From Chloroflexota bacterium (lineage in GTDB: Bacteria > Chloroflexota > Anaerolineae > Anaerolineales > Villigracilaceae): a stretch of DNA of 64,000 nt. The notes under the pieces are model-generated. The model was not told the DNA's origin. It saw nothing but the letters and a program-made list of their open reading frames with translations, and ran no database searches. The translations under genes and the position numbers were made by a program. Shown in pieces: positions 62,096-64,000 of the stretch. The DNA is taken from assembly GCA_023459215.1 (NCBI GenBank), contig JAEWVF010000071.1:1-64000 (forward strand), in the 5' to 3' direction. The number at the start of each line of letters is the position of its first letter. Within the stretch, counting starts at the first letter, position 1.

Positions 62096-62671
62096 TTACG
62101 GACCCGCAATAACAACCTTATTATCTCTAATATAGAAAGTTGTTTTATCGGTATTATTGATGCGGAAAGAACCATAAAAAATCTTTTTGTCCCCAACAAA
62201 GACAACATAATCATAGGTGCCAAAGGGCAAATCCCAACGATGCTGCCGGCCTTCAAAGCTCCATTTATAGTAGTAAGGCCTCTCACCCTGGGTAGTTGTT
62301 CCTTGAATATTCAGGTGAATTGGGCTGATTTTTGTTTCGTTTTCAAACAAAACATACCCTTTGTCGACTCCGTTCGGCAATCCGGCTGGAGCGAACTCCC
62401 CGTAGAAAGGCGGAAGCGTGGGTGTAATGGTTGGAACAGGCGAAGGCGTTTCAGTTGGTGTTTCGCTTGGCAGAGGCGTTTCGGTGGGCAGGGGGGTCTC
62501 TGTTGGTGGCAGGGTGTTGGTTGGCATGGCCGTGAGTGTGCCGGAGACAATCTCGCGCGCCAGGGCCTCGGTCGTCCCGGGAATATCCGGGGTGGGGGTG
62601 GGGGGTGTTGCCGGCGCGCAGGCAGAAAGTCCCACAACCAATAGCATGATCCAGGTGAAAGCTTTTTTCAT
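62096..62671 (-). CDS. Small lipoprotein with Thr-Pro linker
   Basis: A 191-residue secreted protein. The signal ends LSAC (about residue 18). A TP-rich linker (ETPLPTETPLPSETPTE) leads to a C-terminal beta-rich domain (about 95-191) with VLFENETKISPIHLNIQG and GTYDYVVFVGDKKIFYGSF, probably a small ligand- or wall-binding domain. The family is not recognised. The start at 62671 follows GGAG. It is just downstream of trxA in the same direction, 88 bases away. Confidence 0.7.
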   Translation of the reverse strand: MKKAFTWIMLLVVGLSACAPATPPTPTPDIPGTTEALAREIVSGTLTAMPTNTLPPTETPLPTETPLPSETPTETPSPVPTITPTLPPFYGEFAPAGLPNGVDKGYVLFENETKISPIHLNIQGTTTQGERPYYYKWSFEGRQHRWDLPFGTYDYVVFVGDKKIFYGSFRINNTDKTTFYIRDNKVVIAGP

Positions 62672-62759
62672 TTTTTTTCTCCAATATGCAACAAAAAACC
62701 GCCATCCGATCTTCCTTGCCGGGCGTGGCGGTTCGAACTGCCAGACAAGCGTTCTATTT

Positions 62760-63104
62760 CTAGTTTTGCCCTGCGACCTCAAGGAATTGATTGACTGCTT
62801 CGCGCAGCATGCGTTCGGGCAAAGCTCCTACCTGGCGGTGAATAATCTTGCCGCCCGCGATAAACAACATCGTTGGAATACCCTGCACGCCAAACTCCCC
62901 GGCCCATTGTGGGTTTTCATCGGTGTTCACTTTGGCAATAATAACCTTATCGGCAAATTCTGCCGCCAGCTTATCCAGAATCGGTGCAACCATTTTGCAC
63001 GGTCCGCACCAGGGCGCCCAAAAATCGACGATTACCGGGGTTGTCGATTGCAAAACGATTTTCTCGAAAGCAGCGTCTGTGACATGAATGGGTTCCGAAG
63101 CCAT
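62760..63104 (-). CDS. trxA: Thioredoxin
   Basis: A 114-residue cytoplasmic thioredoxin. The active site is WCGPCK (Cys33, Cys36), in VDFWAPWCGPCKMVAPIL. The cis-Pro loop GIPTMLFIAGG is present. The ribosome binding site GGAG is clear. It is 12 bases after the OsmC gene in the same direction. Confidence 0.96.
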   Translation of the reverse strand: MASEPIHVTDAAFEKIVLQSTTPVIVDFWAPWCGPCKMVAPILDKLAAEFADKVIIAKVNTDENPQWAGEFGVQGIPTMLFIAGGKIIHRQVGALPERMLREAVNQFLEVAGQN

Positions 63105-63116
63105 AACTCCTCCAGA

Positions 63117-63557
63117 TTACTCGCGGATAATACGATAAGTCGAATGGATTGGGCCGGCTTTCGTCAGGGTGCCGCCGACAGAGCAATATTTTTCCTCGGA
63201 GAGTTGAATTGCCTGCTCAACATCCTTTTCCTTTAAATCATCTCCCCATAACACGTATTCCACCTTGAATTCGGTATAAATCATCGGGTAAGTATCGATT
63301 TTCTGGTTTCCCAGTACGCGCACTTCGAATTTTTCTGGTTTCTGGCGTTTCTTTTCCAGGATCGAGATGATGTCCATGCCGGTGCATCCGGCCAGACCGG
63401 CCAGCAGCATTTCCATCGGGCCAATGCCTGGGTTGCCATCCCGATCTTTACCCATCAGCGCTACGCCGCCGGCTGGGTTGCGAACCACATACCCATTTTC
63501 TCCATCCCAGGTCGTGGTAACTTCCTTCCAAAGGTTGGTCGATTTTTCTTCACTCAT
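63117..63557 (-). CDS. OsmC-family peroxidase-like protein
   Basis: A 146-residue OsmC/OhrA-fold protein with the two conserved Cys, Cys58 in GLAGCTGMD and Cys125 in EKYCSVGGT. Members reduce organic peroxides with lipoyl or thiol partners. It is upstream of and close to trxA, a sensible reductant pairing. Substrate preference cannot be read from sequence. Confidence 0.92.
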   Translation of the reverse strand: MSEEKSTNLWKEVTTTWDGENGYVVRNPAGGVALMGKDRDGNPGIGPMEMLLAGLAGCTGMDIISILEKKRQKPEKFEVRVLGNQKIDTYPMIYTEFKVEYVLWGDDLKEKDVEQAIQLSEEKYCSVGGTLTKAGPIHSTYRIIRE

Positions 63558-63619
63558 AAGGTCTCCTGTCAGCTTTGGGAGTATATCATAACCCTGCCCG
63601 TGATATAATCCCCGCCGCT

Positions 63620-64000
63620 ATGGCAGACTTCTTCTCAAAATGGCGCGAGGGACTCGCGCGAACCAGTAAAGCCACCTTCGGACGCCTGGCAGGTATGCTC
63701 GGCGCCACGGAGATTAACCAGGATACCTGGGATGATTTGGAAGCCTTGCTCGTCCAGGCGGATATCGGCATCGAAACGACCCAGGCTGTGCTGGATGCGC
63801 TGCGCGCTGAAGTTCGCCGCCAGGGCCTGACCAGGGCCGCCGATTTACAGGCTGTTCTCAAAGCCGAATTGCGCTCCCGTTTAAATACCCCGCCTGCTAT
63901 CAAGTTTGGCGATAAACCGGCAGTCATCCTGCTTGTGGGTGTCAACGGGTCGGGCAAAACGACCAGCGCTGCAAAACTGACCCAGCGTTTCAAGAGCGAA
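63620..64000 (+). CDS. ftsY: Signal recognition particle receptor FtsY (5' part)
   Basis: The first 127 codons of FtsY, cut by the window end. The NG domain is clear: N-domain helices (WDDLEALLVQADIGIETTQAVLDALR) and the G1 loop VGVNGSGKTTSAAKL near 107-121. There is no long acidic A domain, so the protein begins almost directly with NG. The ATG at 63620 lies ten bases after TATAAT, so the leader is very short. Confidence 0.93.
   Translation, partial: MADFFSKWREGLARTSKATFGRLAGMLGATEINQDTWDDLEALLVQADIGIETTQAVLDALRAEVRRQGLTRAADLQAVLKAELRSRLNTPPAIKFGDKPAVILLVGVNGSGKTTSAAKLTQRFKSE

Overview
The window looks like a contig from an uncultured or poorly characterised Chloroflexota bacterium, most likely class Anaerolineae. 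This rests on gene content rather than a marker phylogeny. The clues are secreted proteins with Thr-Pro-rich stalks, many small Cys-anchored lipoproteins, a large LuxR/MalT-type ATP-dependent regulator, an Asp-type MurA, and diterpene synthase genes whose closest arrangement I know is in Herpetosiphon and Mycobacterium tuberculosis. Core genes are GC-rich. Several accessory patches (about 1.8-4.8, 23.3-25.8, 48.6-49.2, 52.1-52.7 and 55.6-60.6 kb) are visibly richer in A/T.

Layout. 0-5.4 kb: guaB, then an accessory patch of membrane, lipoprotein, GNAT and DUF2200 genes with a duplicated intergenic element. 5.5-7.6 kb: a sensor kinase and single-domain response regulator. 7.65-15.14 kb: a tightly packed minus-strand operon containing a class II diterpene cyclase (DxDD), a homologue of the M. 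tuberculosis tuberculosinol synthase Rv3378c, a GT87-type membrane glycosyltransferase, an isoprenylcysteine-methyltransferase-like protein, a FemAB-like acyltransferase, a SAM methyltransferase and an MFS exporter. This is the most striking system in the window. 15.2-23.3 kb: housekeeping genes (S1-domain protein, M19 dipeptidase, tRNA-Ser, beta-CASP nuclease, RNase D, GNAT, SPFH and NfeD pair). 23.6-25.8 kb: an intact IS982-family element and a beta-propeller lipoprotein. 26.0-30.6 kb: iscX-nuoB-nuoCD-nuoI with a divergent SufR-like regulator, then a lipoprotein.

30.6-39.6 kb: dCMP deaminase, an alpha/alpha-toroid protein, a KAS III-like condensing enzyme, a LuxR-type ATPase regulator, a HEPN/MNT pair, an M23 peptidase and a GH51 arabinofuranosidase. 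39.8-48.4 kb: two MacB/FtsX-type ABC exporters facing each other with a second HEPN/MNT pair between them. 48.6-52.7 kb: an accessory patch with an EcoRI-family adenine methylase translationally coupled to a DUF262-HNH nuclease. 53.0-64.0 kb: glmS, a Tad-like surface-protein cluster with prepilin peptidase, murA (Cys to Asp), a lipoprotein, thioredoxin, an OsmC protein and the start of ftsY.

Two themes cut across the window. Several genes have a TATAAT-like -10 box exactly 6-7 nt before the ATG and no ribosome binding site, which suggests leaderless transcripts. Several families of dispersed inverted repeats sit in the intergenic gaps.
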